Shown: one piece after another, positions 54,201 through 63,420 of the stretch
Numbering within the stretch: the stretch's first letter is position 1
Layout: each line of letters begins with the position of its first letter
DNA from: Planktosalinus sp963977065
Lineage (GTDB): Bacteria; Bacteroidota; Bacteroidia; Flavobacteriales; Flavobacteriaceae
Assembly: GCA_963977065.1 (NCBI GenBank)
Contig: CAXBNF010000001.1
Location: 430,522 to 494,521, forward strand
Direction of reading: 5' to 3'
Length of the DNA stretch: 64,000 nt
Notes under the pieces: model-generated
Told to the model about the DNA's origin: nothing
Databases searched by the model: none
Seen by the model: only the letters and a program-made list of their open reading frames with translations
Position numbers and translations under genes: made by a program

Positions 54201-55082
54201 ATGAAAATGAAAATCAAATTAGTTGCAAGCCTTTGCTTGTTGTTCCCGGGCTTATTTATGGCACAAAGCCCCTTAAGCGGATTTATGAAAGGTGCCGGTG
54301 AAGGAGCGGTCTCTGTTTCTTATTCACAGGAATCGTATGACAAAGTATTTCTGGTTCCAGTTGAAGTTGACGGGGTACCGGTATTTAATGAGGTGACCGT
54401 TAACAGTATTTCGCTGTATGCGGAAGTGGGTATCACAGACCGTTTTAACCTTGTCTTAAACCTTCCTTATGTGGAAACAGAAGGAAATGCCAGTGAGGCG
54501 ACACTTGCCAATAATGGTTTTGAAAATGAAAGAAGCGGCGTTCAGGATGTGAAGATTTATGCAAAGTATAATTTCCACACCATAAACGCAGGTACAAGCA
54601 CCATTGACCTCATTGGTGCCATTGGATTGGAAACACCACTGAGTGATTACCGTGCCGATGAAGGTTTGCAATCCATCATTGCCATTGGTAATGAATCATC
54701 AAGTTTTAATATGATGGGTATTGCTACTTTCAAAACAGACTTTGGCCTTTTTGCAACCGGTCAAGCCGGATATAGTTTTAAAGGAAATAGTTCACCACAC
54801 GCCCTCATCACTGAACTCAAACTGGGTTATGCAGCGTCAAAGTTTTATGTTGATGCTTATGTGGCCAATCAGCTTTCTGATAAGGATGGCGTCGATATTT
54901 TAGGAGAAGGCTTTGTGGGCTTCTTTCCTGAAGTGAGAGTAAATTACACCCGAGTGGGCTTGAATGCCTTTGTACCGCTTACAGGAGGCATTGGTATTGC
55001 CGCCGGAGCAAACACGTATGTAGCCGGAAGAAACATTGGTAAAGCCACAGGGTTCTACGGCGGACTCGTTTACTCATTTTAA
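54201..55082 (+). CDS. Outer-membrane beta-barrel protein
   Basis: 293 aa. A signal peptide ends near LFMAQ. The mature protein has ~12 amphipathic beta-strands (VSVSYSQESY, NLVLNLPYVE, DVKIYAKYNF, FGLFATGQAGYSF) and ends with the aromatic barrel signature GGLVYSF. It resembles transporter-like barrels of the phenol-degradation MetA/alginate porin type in pattern only. It is 26 bp upstream of a fasciclin lipoprotein gene, so the two are probably co-transcribed. Confidence 0.8.
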   Translation: MKMKIKLVASLCLLFPGLFMAQSPLSGFMKGAGEGAVSVSYSQESYDKVFLVPVEVDGVPVFNEVTVNSISLYAEVGITDRFNLVLNLPYVETEGNASEATLANNGFENERSGVQDVKIYAKYNFHTINAGTSTIDLIGAIGLETPLSDYRADEGLQSIIAIGNESSSFNMMGIATFKTDFGLFATGQAGYSFKGNSSPHALITELKLGYAASKFYVDAYVANQLSDKDGVDILGEGFVGFFPEVRVNYTRVGLNAFVPLTGGIGIAAGANTYVAGRNIGKATGFYGGLVYSF

Positions 55083-55108
55083 TTCATTAACCATAAAAAA
55101 CAAATACA

Positions 55109-56107
55109 ATGAAAAATCTAAATACATTAAAATACCTTTTTTTGTCCCTACTAGTGACTTTCTCTTTCACTTCTTGTGAAACAGAGTCCAGTTTTGAAGA
55201 TGAATTGCCCTCCATTGCTTTTATTGCGGTTTCAAACCCTGATTTCAGTACCCTGGAAGCAGCAGCAGTAACAGGAGGAGTTGCCGTTGCATTGAGCAAT
55301 TCAAACCCCAATGACCCATCGGGTGATTATACCGTTTTTGCACCCACCAATGATGCTTTTGCGCGTTTGGGATTGAATGAAGAAACGCTGGGGGTATTAC
55401 AAAAACCCTTTTTGACAAACACCTTGTTGTATCACGTTTCAAACGGAAACTTGTTAAGCAATAACATCGCAGCAGGAGGGATGTCAACCTCAGCTTTGGG
55501 ACCGGACAGACGGTTTATAACTAGAGGAAATGACACCTACATCAACGGCTCTAAAATTCTTGCGACCGATATTGCTGCTAGTAACGGTACAGTTCACGTC
55601 ATCGATAAAGTAATGATTGCAACTGGCGTAGATATAGTACAATCGGCGATTGCATTGCAAAGTTCAAGTGTCTTTACATTCCCCGAACTATCATTTTTGG
55701 TCGAAGCAGTCATTTATGCTGATTTAGCAGAAGCTTTAACCGCTGCACCCGGCAGTCCCGATTTTACTGTTTTTGCCCCCACAGACCAGGCCTTTAAAGA
55801 TTTAGGAACGGCTCTTGGACTCACTTTCAATGAGCCTGCAGACATTAGACAGTTACCGCAAGAGGTGGTTGCAACGGTTTTATTAAACCACGTTTTATTG
55901 GAGGATAGTTTTACCAGCGAACTCGATGCAGGGACGGTTACACCTCTTGGTGGAGATCTCTTGACTTTGGGTGCTTTTACAAACGGTACACTCACAATTA
56001 CCGGTGCCGGTAACGGAGGCGCAGAAGCCAATATGGTCATCCCTGATGTACAGACAACAAACGGAGTGGTTCACGTGATTGACCGTGTATTACTTCCAAA
56101 CTTATAA
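55109..56107 (+). CDS. Lipoprotein with two fasciclin (FAS1) domains
   Basis: 332-aa predicted lipoprotein (lipobox Cys near residue 19, FSFTSCETE). Two FAS1 domains follow: about 38-175 (DYTVFAPTNDAFARLG ... NGTVHVIDKVM) and 190-330 (DFTVFAPTDQAFKDLG ... NGVVHVIDRVLLP). FAS1 domains usually mediate adhesion or protein contact at the cell surface. It lies directly after the barrel protein gene, which suggests that the two proteins act together at the outer membrane. A 12-bp stem-loop follows the gene. Confidence 0.93.
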   Translation: MKNLNTLKYLFLSLLVTFSFTSCETESSFEDELPSIAFIAVSNPDFSTLEAAAVTGGVAVALSNSNPNDPSGDYTVFAPTNDAFARLGLNEETLGVLQKPFLTNTLLYHVSNGNLLSNNIAAGGMSTSALGPDRRFITRGNDTYINGSKILATDIAASNGTVHVIDKVMIATGVDIVQSAIALQSSSVFTFPELSFLVEAVIYADLAEALTAAPGSPDFTVFAPTDQAFKDLGTALGLTFNEPADIRQLPQEVVATVLLNHVLLEDSFTSELDAGTVTPLGGDLLTLGAFTNGTLTITGAGNGGAEANMVIPDVQTTNGVVHVIDRVLLPNL

Positions 56108-56145
56108 AAGAAGCATATATCTAGTTATGTGTGTTAATTAGCTGA

Positions 56146-56181
56146 ACAACACCAATGGAGTTCCTTCCTCATTGGTGTTGT
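56146..56181 (+). terminator. Stem-loop after fasciclin gene
   Basis: ACAACACCAATG (56146-56157) and CATTGGTGTTGT (56170-56181) are a perfect 12-bp stem with a 12-nt loop. No T run follows, so it may act as a weak terminator or as a 3'-end stabiliser. Confidence 0.5.
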
Positions 56182-56247
56182 GATTATGAAAGGTATGTGT
56201 TTTTTAAAAAAATGCGTACCTTTTTTCCGTTTAAAACAACAAGGGTT

Positions 56248-56622
56248 ATGGAATCCATTTGGCTGCATTTTTTGAATGTTTTTTTCTATGTTTTTCACAC
56301 AGTATTAATTGTTTTTAACCTCTTTGGTTGGATTTTTCCCAAAACCCGAAAACTTCATCTCTATAGCTTATTCATCACACTTTTTTCCTGGGGGGTTTTG
56401 GGATTTTGGAAAGGATTTGGATATTGTTTTCTCACAGACTGGCATTATCAGGTGCTGCGCCAACTGGGTGAAACCGGTATGCCGAGTAGCTATATCGCTT
56501 TTTTAGTTAAGAAATTTACCGGCTGGTTGCCCGGTGCTGACTTGGTGAATAACTGGACTTTGATCCTTACAGTAATTGCACTCCTTTGTTCTATTTGGGT
56601 GAATTTTGGAAATAAAAAATGA
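56248..56622 (+). CDS. DUF2784 membrane protein
   Basis: 124 aa with about three membrane helices. The sequence HTVLIVFNLFGWIFPKTRKLHL, FSWGVLGFWKGFGYCFLTDWH and a C-terminal helix (NWTLILTVIALLCSIWV) match DUF2784, whose function is unknown. The start at 56248 (MESIWLHFLN) is chosen over 56212 and 56155 because the longer reading begins inside the 56146-56181 stem-loop. It is monocistronic. Confidence 0.75.
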   Translation: MESIWLHFLNVFFYVFHTVLIVFNLFGWIFPKTRKLHLYSLFITLFSWGVLGFWKGFGYCFLTDWHYQVLRQLGETGMPSSYIAFLVKKFTGWLPGADLVNNWTLILTVIALLCSIWVNFGNKK

Positions 56623-56774
56623 CACGGTAAAATAGGGATTTTAGTATTATAGTTAATGTTTTCAGTATTCTTAGTTTGAAAATTGGCATGAAATTTCATT
56701 TTTTTTTGATGACATTTCAATAATCAATCGATGAACTATAAAACGGAATCATTAATCTTTTAATTCTAAATAGT

Positions 56775-57524
56775 ATGTGTTCAAATAAAACTCTATTCGT
56801 ATTTTTAAGTGCATTAATGTTTTTATCTTGTAGTTCAGATGATAACGAAATCAACGACCCTTTAGTAAATTTTCAATCGGAATTATGTGCCAATATAACA
56901 GGTCCTACCGCAGGGTATTGGGACAGCGTTCACGGTTTACCCCTGCCTATAACAAATGTTCCCACTATTGCCAATCCCGGTGGTCAATTTATTCATAGTC
57001 AGTATCCAGCTTTGGGCTTTCAAATGCCACAAGGTTACAATGGCTTTGAAAATCAGATTGGTATTGGGGTTAATATGGTGCGTAACGATAACCAAGTGGT
57101 TTGGCGTTATGTTCCGGGTTTAACTGCGCCCGGTCAAGTCCCAATTACAGATCTTTTGACTGATGAAATTAACCAATTATTTGCATTTTATAACTTTAAT
57201 GGCAATTTTGATGTGGTTTGTGCTGAAAATATTACTGTTCCTCAGGGTAATTTTATTATAAACTCAAGTTCTCGGCTTTTGAGGTTTGAAAACATTACTG
57301 CGGTAGTTGCAGTAAATACGTATTTCTCACAATCTTTGGGTTCAACATTTGGAACTGTACAATTAGCTTCAGGACCAACTGCTGAGTTTGACAATCTAAT
57401 AATGGAAGTCTTTTTGCCCATTCACTGGCAGTTGCTCTTTATTGATAGGGATCAAACAGATTCTGATCTGGACGGGGTGCCTGATAGGCTTGATAATTTT
57501 CCTTTTGACCCCACAAGACAGTAA
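56775..57524 (+). CDS. Orphan lipoprotein, function unknown
   Basis: 249-aa predicted lipoprotein (Cys19 in LMFLSCSSDDNE). The mature domain is beta-rich (GPTAGYWDSVHGLPLPITNVP, MPQGYNGFENQIGIGVNM) and ends with a DxDxDGVPDRLDNFPFD segment, a thrombospondin type 3-like calcium-binding motif. No named family is recognised. It is the first of two lipoprotein genes immediately upstream of the sigma/TPR/CHAT operon. Confidence 0.75.
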   Translation: MCSNKTLFVFLSALMFLSCSSDDNEINDPLVNFQSELCANITGPTAGYWDSVHGLPLPITNVPTIANPGGQFIHSQYPALGFQMPQGYNGFENQIGIGVNMVRNDNQVVWRYVPGLTAPGQVPITDLLTDEINQLFAFYNFNGNFDVVCAENITVPQGNFIINSSSRLLRFENITAVVAVNTYFSQSLGSTFGTVQLASGPTAEFDNLIMEVFLPIHWQLLFIDRDQTDSDLDGVPDRLDNFPFDPTRQ

Positions 57525-57607
57525 ATAAACTCTTTAGATTTAATTATTTATTAGCTCACTTTGATGACATTATATATTGTGAATCGATGTTTAAATAAAT
57601 ACAAATT

Positions 57608-58723
57608 ATGAACTCTTTAATTTTAAAAAAAATGTTTTTACTTATTGCTTTTATATCACTTACCGCTTGTAATTTCAGCGGCAATGAAAAATCGAACACA
57701 CCTGAAATCAGTTCATATGAAACAAATACGGCTTTTGAGGATACTTCTGTAGTCAGTGCAAAATCAACGAATGAAAAAATCAAACCTTTCATAATTTCAG
57801 ACTCTAAAACGGGTTCAGAAATATATACTATCTGGTACCCCTCAACTTGGAAGAGGGTAACAAACAGTAATCAATGGACATTTGAAGGCCCTAATAATAT
57901 AAAAATAAGTAGGGAATTCGGTCAGTTTTTTACTTTCGGGAATTCTTATGGGGGTCAGACTCAAAATCACCGCCCTCCTATGAATATCAATGCCATCATT
58001 GATGAATTTTTTATGCCAAATGCACATAAATATCAAAGAACATTAATCCAGGTTTATGAAGTGCCAAAAGTTGCTCAAATTGAGCATCAATACAGGACGC
58101 AATTATGGACCTATGCTCCTACTCAAAAAAACACCTATTCCTATGCTATAGAATGGAAGGACCTCAACAATGTAAAGTTTATAACTCTTTTACATGTTTT
58201 TATTGACTCTACACAATTGGGAAGCAGTTGGGGTTACTATGGTCAATTTCTTCAGGCAAATGAACCCCATTTTGAGGCAGCAAAAAATGCCTTTATAAAT
58301 GGATTTGAAACTAAAAAATACAATCAACAGGCTATAATAGCTTATAACAATAACGAAATGCAAAAAGCAAATATTAGCGACCGGGCCTTTCAAAATAGAC
58401 TGACTGCTATCAATGCAAGAACAAATTCAAACACAAGTGTAGCAAACATTTACAGTGACATACTCGATATAAGTCATTCAGGGTACTTATCCAGAAGCAA
58501 TATGACCAGTCACGGTCATTCAAAAACCATCAGTGGAATTCGTGAAACGGTAACTGTAGCCAATCATAATACAGGTGAACATTACAGTGTGCCTATGGGA
58601 AGTAAAAATTACTGGGTTTCAAATCAAGGTACCTATTTTGGAACAGACAACAGTTTGTATAACCCAAACACAGACATGAATATGAACAATAAAGACTGGA
58701 CAAAGTTTGAAATAGAAAATTGA
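57608..58723 (+). CDS. Orphan lipoprotein upstream of sigma factor operon
   Basis: 371-aa predicted lipoprotein (Cys near residue 21, FISLTACNFSG). The mature part has a DUF1795/PsbP-like segment (IWYPSTWKRVTNSNQWTF...GPNNIKISREFGQFFTF) and a C-terminal domain ending with NHNTGEHYSVPMGSKNYWVS (about 320-345). It ends 54 bp before the ECF sigma factor gene and may be transcribed with it or regulated by it. Function unknown. Confidence 0.75.
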   Translation: MNSLILKKMFLLIAFISLTACNFSGNEKSNTPEISSYETNTAFEDTSVVSAKSTNEKIKPFIISDSKTGSEIYTIWYPSTWKRVTNSNQWTFEGPNNIKISREFGQFFTFGNSYGGQTQNHRPPMNINAIIDEFFMPNAHKYQRTLIQVYEVPKVAQIEHQYRTQLWTYAPTQKNTYSYAIEWKDLNNVKFITLLHVFIDSTQLGSSWGYYGQFLQANEPHFEAAKNAFINGFETKKYNQQAIIAYNNNEMQKANISDRAFQNRLTAINARTNSNTSVANIYSDILDISHSGYLSRSNMTSHGHSKTISGIRETVTVANHNTGEHYSVPMGSKNYWVSNQGTYFGTDNSLYNPNTDMNMNNKDWTKFEIEN

Positions 58724-58754
58724 TTTTTAATATATTTTGATTTTCAGTATCTTC

Positions 58755-58775
58755 ACCTAGCTACTTTAGTTGGGT
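58755..58775 (+). promoter_or_regulatory. Hairpin at sigma factor translation start
   Basis: ACCTAGCTA (58755-58763) pairs with TAGTTGGGT (58767-58775), 9 bp with two G-U pairs, around a CTT loop. It ends 2 bp before the ATG and may mask the ribosome entry region. Confidence 0.45.
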
Positions 58776-58777
58776 AA

Positions 58778-59332
58778 ATGGAAAATATAAAAATACAAGA
58801 CAGCCTTGTCTTTGAAATTCAAAATAACAATGAAACTGTTTTAAAAAAACTGTATCAAGAAAACTATTTTAAAACAGAGAAATTTATATTAAAAAATAAA
58901 GGATCTATATCTCAAGCAAAAGATATATATCAAGAAGCGTTTATTGCAGTTTGGCAAAATGTGAAAAATGGAAATTTTGTGCCTAAAAATGAAACAGCAT
59001 TACAAGGATATCTTTATCAAATTGCTAAAAATAAATGGATTGATTTCTTACGGTCTAACCAATATAAAAAAACAACAAGAATTTCAGTAGATATGAATAC
59101 TGGGATGCAAGAGCCTATAGAAGAAAACAAAGAAGCAGATCTACATCACAAAGTCATTGAATCCCGATTTAAAATGCTGGGTAAAGAATGTAAAGATTTA
59201 TTGAGATTGTTTTATTATGAGAAAAAAAGTCTTAGAGAAATTTCAAAAGTTTTTGACATTAATGAAGCCTCTGCCCGTAATAAGAAATACCGTTGTATTC
59301 AACAATTAAAAACCCAAATCAAACCTAAATAA
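58778..59332 (+). CDS. ECF-type RNA polymerase sigma factor
   Basis: 184-aa sigma-70 family ECF factor. Region 2 (about 30-100) contains the DIYQEAFIAVWQN and GYLYQIAKNKWIDFLRSNQ segments for core binding and -10 recognition. Region 4 (about 130-180) has the HTH LREISKVFDINEASARNKKYRC. There is no C-terminal extension. The gene overlaps the next ATG by 1 bp (TAATG). It likely drives its own operon and surface-protein genes in response to signals processed by the two membrane proteins downstream. Confidence 0.92.
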   Translation: MENIKIQDSLVFEIQNNNETVLKKLYQENYFKTEKFILKNKGSISQAKDIYQEAFIAVWQNVKNGNFVPKNETALQGYLYQIAKNKWIDFLRSNQYKKTTRISVDMNTGMQEPIEENKEADLHHKVIESRFKMLGKECKDLLRLFYYEKKSLREISKVFDINEASARNKKYRCIQQLKTQIKPK

Positions 59333-60066
59333 TGCATCAAGAAAAAAACATATCTCAAAATACTTTAGAGTTGATTGAACGTTTTTTAAACAATGAACTT
59401 CAAGGTCAACCGTTGATAGATTTTGAGAAAAAACTTCATAGGGATCAGGTTTTAAGAAATCAATTAGATTTCGTAAAAAATATACCTATTGGAGTTGAAA
59501 GAGCCGTCCTCAAAGAGAAAATTGAATCGTTTCATTCAGAATTACAATCACAACCCCCAACAATAAAGCTACATCGCACTAATTTTTTCCAGAAAATTGC
59601 TGTCGCTGCGTTCTTCATCATTGGTTTTAGTCTGTTGTTTTATTTTTATCAAACGTCTCCCAATGAGAAACTCTATCAGGCCTATTTCTCACCAGACCCA
59701 GGTTTACCAACGGTTATGAGCTCTTCATACGAGTATGACTTTTATGATGCTATGGTGGACTATAAACGCAAAAATTACGATTCGGCAATAAGCAAATGGA
59801 CTGTCTTGCTCAAAAATTCACCAAGTAATGACACGCTAAATTATTTTTTAGGGATGGCCTGGATGGCATCAAAAGATGTAGAAAAAGCATTTCCTTATTT
59901 AGAACAAGTCACCAAAAATAATGAATCTGTTTTTCAGGATGATGCCCGTTTTTATAAGGCTCTTTATCATGTGAAAAACAATAATATAGATTTGGCAAAA
60001 CAAAATTTAAGTGAACTAACCGATGATAAAGCAAAAAAATTGCTCGAGAAATTAAACAATTTATAA
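59332..60066 (+). CDS. Single-pass TPR protein, putative anti-sigma factor
   Basis: 244 aa. A short cytoplasmic N-terminal region (1-86; RFLNNELQGQPLIDFEKKLHRD-like, as in Bacteroidota anti-sigma proteins) is followed by one membrane helix (about 87-106) and a periplasmic tetratricopeptide region (about 125-240). The order sigma, membrane protein, with overlapping start codons, fits an anti-sigma role, but no zinc-binding anti-sigma (ZAS) motif is present. The start is set by the 1-bp overlap with the sigma gene stop. Confidence 0.8.
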   Translation: MHQEKNISQNTLELIERFLNNELQGQPLIDFEKKLHRDQVLRNQLDFVKNIPIGVERAVLKEKIESFHSELQSQPPTIKLHRTNFFQKIAVAAFFIIGFSLLFYFYQTSPNEKLYQAYFSPDPGLPTVMSSSYEYDFYDAMVDYKRKNYDSAISKWTVLLKNSPSNDTLNYFLGMAWMASKDVEKAFPYLEQVTKNNESVFQDDARFYKALYHVKNNNIDLAKQNLSELTDDKAKKLLEKLNNL

Positions 60067-60068
60067 GT

Positions 60069-63000
60069 ATGAAGTTTTGGTTCTCCCTTTTCAGCATCTT
60101 TATTTTGCTTTTTGGCTTGAGTCCAATTTATGCACAAACTAATAAAGTTACCGGAAAGACAAAACTTTTAAAACTTATCGATGAAAACAAAATTGAGGAA
60201 GCACAAAGCTATCTTAACACACAAATTGAATTTTTTAAATCAAAGAATCAGGAAGACAGTTTAGCTCACTATACAGAGTTTGTTGGTAGTTACAAACTCA
60301 ACAACCAAAACCGCACGCTCGCATTAAAAAAAACCGAAGCTTTTGTTGACGAATTAGTAAAAAGACAAAATCACTCTGCTTCAAAACGTGCATACAAAGA
60401 GTTGGCCTGGGTTCAGGACGAAGCCGGCAGGCCAGATTTGGCCTATATATCTATTAAAAAAGCCTTGGATTTTGCTCAACAAGACAAAGAAAATAAGGAC
60501 CCAACAATCACAGATATTTATTACAATATGGGCTACTATGCTGCTGCAATGGGAGACTACAAATTGGCGAAACAAAACTATTTAATTAGTCTAAAAAAAA
60601 TAAATAGCTCACCTGATAAAGATTATGTTTTTTTACAACAGGTAAACAATGCATTGGGAGGTATAATGTGGCGAGAGGGAAAAATGGACAGTTGTAGTTT
60701 TTATTTTCAAAATTCATTAAATGCACTCAAAAACACCAAAGCAAACCCCTTAAACTCATTTTATCGACCCGCTTTGGTTTATATGAATATGGCTGTAGTA
60801 TCAAACATTAAAGGTGATAATGAAGAAGCAATTGCTTATTCTAAACAGGCCATTCAACATTATAACAAATACATTGAACAAGAAAAAAATGAGCAAAGAA
60901 TCAATGCTGCTATTGACAATAAACTTGTGGCTATTGACAACCTTGGAGTATTCTATAATTCTGTTGGACAGTTTACAAAAGCAGAAAACATTATCAATTA
61001 TTCTTTTCAGCAAAAGCAGAAAACAAAAGAAAAGAACGACCCCAATCTTATCATATCAAAAATCATTTTAGCTCAGGCAAAAATTAATACCCAAGATTAT
61101 TTGGGAGCAAAAAAACTTTTAGATAATGCCATTCAAAACATAAAAATTAACCCCGGTGCTGAACCTTATTGGGAAGCTTCTGCCTTGTCAACTCAAGCAA
61201 AAGTTTTAGATAAATTAAACAAAATTGATTCTGCTGCCGCAGCCTATGAAAAAGCCCGCATTGCACTATTAAAGTCAATAAATGGGAATTACAACAATGA
61301 AATCCTTTCTGAAATTAGCACTATGGCTGTTTTTTATGCTAAAAATGGATTTGAAAAATTAGCAATAGAACGAGCTGAAGAAGTACTAAATCAAACAAAA
61401 AAAAGTGATTTTAAAAACACACCACAAGGCTTCTCTTTTTTACTCTCTGTTGCTGAAGTTTATTACCACCTGAAGCAATACAACAAAACACTTGAATTGT
61501 CAACAGAAATTGTAAAATCTATTGAAGATCAAAGCATTTCTTCAGCTCCAATAGATCGTGTCTTAAAAGGTTTTCACCTGCCCAAGGCACTCCTCTTAAA
61601 GTCAAAAGCTAAATTTAGATTAGAAAAAAATAAAGATGTATCGTTTTTAAACGAATTGACATACGATCTTAATCGTGCTTTTGAAATAATATCCCTCAAA
61701 CAATCGCTTCTGGAAAATTTTGATGATGTCAATTTGATGATTTCTCAAAACGAAGAATTAATAGAGTTTGTTAAAAAAATTCAACTGTTACTTTACGAAA
61801 AAACCGGCGACAACAAATATTTAAACAAATTAATTCATTTAAATGAATCAGCCATCTACAATCGAATTCGTACGAGACTCCAAATAAAAAAGTCAATTAG
61901 CAAAGGCAACTTGCCAGATAGCTTACTTCAAAAGGAAGAATCCCTTAAAAATGCGTTAACAGTATCATTAAAAAATAACGAAGAAACCGGAATCACAGAT
62001 TTTATTAATGCAAGTAAACAATGGCAAGACTTTCAAGTTTATTTAGAAAAAGAGTTTTCAGACTATTATAATTTACGATATTCCTCATTATCACTAGAAC
62101 CTGTATCCGTATTTCGCTATAAAATCCCGGATAAAACAACTATTAGATATGTGTTTATTGACAAACAACTATATGCATTAATCATTAATCAGGAAGAGAG
62201 CACGCTCGTTTCACTGGAAGCAAAAAATATTGAAACATCGGTATTAGAGCTTCAGGAGAATCCTTTCGATGCTAAAAAAACAGGTCAACTAACATACAAT
62301 TTATATAAAAATCTATGGGAGCCTCTTGAAAAACACATCAAATTCAAAAGTGTTGTAATTATTCCATCTGGGGTATTATTCAATCTTAATTTTGAGATGT
62401 TAACACCTGTCAAAATAAATAATTTTAAAGACTTTTCAACACAGTCTTTATTGGCTGAATACACTATTTCATATCAATACAGTTTGTGGATGTCAGACCA
62501 GGACACTATCATTCAGGCCAATCAAAATTTTATAGCATTTGCGCCTACTTTTGATCAGGAAATGAAAGAGAATTACCTTGCGACTATCAAAGATTCCACG
62601 GAATTAGACAAAACCTATCTCACACTACTTCCACAACCTTTTACAAAAGATTTGGTACTAAAATATAAGAACACCTTCAATGGACGTGCCTTTTTAAATC
62701 AGGAAGCCGCCAAATCTGTTTTCTTATCTAAAGCAAACGAATATAAAATCATTCATATAGGGACTCACGCAGAAACCGATAATCTAAACCCTGAACTGTC
62801 TAGGCTTGTTTTTGCAAAACCATTTGATAATGATACAATTACAGAAGATAATTCTCTTTTTGCCTTTGAAATTTACAACTATAACCTTCAATCTGAACTT
62901 GCGGTTCTAACGGCCTGTGAAACCGGTAAACCTCATCATCAACCGGGAGAGGGTATGATATCACTCACCCACGCTTTTACGTATGCAGGAAGTAAAAGTA

Positions 63001-63299
63001 TTGTAACCAGCCTTTGGAAAGTAGATGAACAATCCAGTGCGACAATTATAGCCTCATTCTATGATTATTTAAAACAGGGATCATCAAAAGACGATGCCCT
63101 TCGTAAAGCTAAACTCGACTATCTTAAAAAAGCAGAAGGACGCACATTAGCACCACAATACTGGGCCGGACTTGTTTTAATGGGAGATGCTTCGCCAATT
63201 GCTATCGAATCCAATACAAATTGGCTTTGGTTTGTAATTCCCTTGCTTATGATTCTTATCGTTTTTATTATTTTCATTAATAAAAAAAACAAAGCCTAA
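60069..63299 (+). CDS. Membrane-anchored TPR-CHAT protease
   Basis: 1076 aa. A signal peptide (LSPIYAQ) is followed by tetratricopeptide-like repeats over about 30-560 (DLAYISIKKALDFAQQ, GDNEEAIAYSKQAI), a linker, then a CHAT domain (about 760-1040) of the caspase-like clan CD. The putative catalytic pair is H900 (HIGTHAE) and C950 (VLTACETGKP). A C-terminal membrane helix (about 1048-1070) ends in a short basic tail, so TPR and CHAT are predicted to be periplasmic. The gene follows the TPR protein by 2 bp. It probably cleaves a partner protein; the target is unknown. Confidence 0.92.
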   Translation: MKFWFSLFSIFILLFGLSPIYAQTNKVTGKTKLLKLIDENKIEEAQSYLNTQIEFFKSKNQEDSLAHYTEFVGSYKLNNQNRTLALKKTEAFVDELVKRQNHSASKRAYKELAWVQDEAGRPDLAYISIKKALDFAQQDKENKDPTITDIYYNMGYYAAAMGDYKLAKQNYLISLKKINSSPDKDYVFLQQVNNALGGIMWREGKMDSCSFYFQNSLNALKNTKANPLNSFYRPALVYMNMAVVSNIKGDNEEAIAYSKQAIQHYNKYIEQEKNEQRINAAIDNKLVAIDNLGVFYNSVGQFTKAENIINYSFQQKQKTKEKNDPNLIISKIILAQAKINTQDYLGAKKLLDNAIQNIKINPGAEPYWEASALSTQAKVLDKLNKIDSAAAAYEKARIALLKSINGNYNNEILSEISTMAVFYAKNGFEKLAIERAEEVLNQTKKSDFKNTPQGFSFLLSVAEVYYHLKQYNKTLELSTEIVKSIEDQSISSAPIDRVLKGFHLPKALLLKSKAKFRLEKNKDVSFLNELTYDLNRAFEIISLKQSLLENFDDVNLMISQNEELIEFVKKIQLLLYEKTGDNKYLNKLIHLNESAIYNRIRTRLQIKKSISKGNLPDSLLQKEESLKNALTVSLKNNEETGITDFINASKQWQDFQVYLEKEFSDYYNLRYSSLSLEPVSVFRYKIPDKTTIRYVFIDKQLYALIINQEESTLVSLEAKNIETSVLELQENPFDAKKTGQLTYNLYKNLWEPLEKHIKFKSVVIIPSGVLFNLNFEMLTPVKINNFKDFSTQSLLAEYTISYQYSLWMSDQDTIIQANQNFIAFAPTFDQEMKENYLATIKDSTELDKTYLTLLPQPFTKDLVLKYKNTFNGRAFLNQEAAKSVFLSKANEYKIIHIGTHAETDNLNPELSRLVFAKPFDNDTITEDNSLFAFEIYNYNLQSELAVLTACETGKPHHQPGEGMISLTHAFTYAGSKSIVTSLWKVDEQSSATIIASFYDYLKQGSSKDDALRKAKLDYLKKAEGRTLAPQYWAGLVLMGDASPIAIESNTNWLWFVIPLLMILIVFIIFINKKNKA

Positions 63300-63420
63300 T
63301 TTTATTGATGACATTTTCTTTTTATTACGATGTTATTAAAAAATGAGGTCAAATTCCCTCCCTTTTTTTGTCCACAATCATTCCTGAACTATCCTGCTTA
63401 TGCTTTTAAAGTTAAATGAC

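Noticed and set aside
58778..63299. The sigma/TPR/CHAT trio as an actual type III-E CRISPR (Craspase) locus
   Set aside because: No CRISPR repeats, no gRAMP/Cas7-11 gene and no Csx30-like soluble protein; the CHAT protein here has a signal peptide and membrane anchor.
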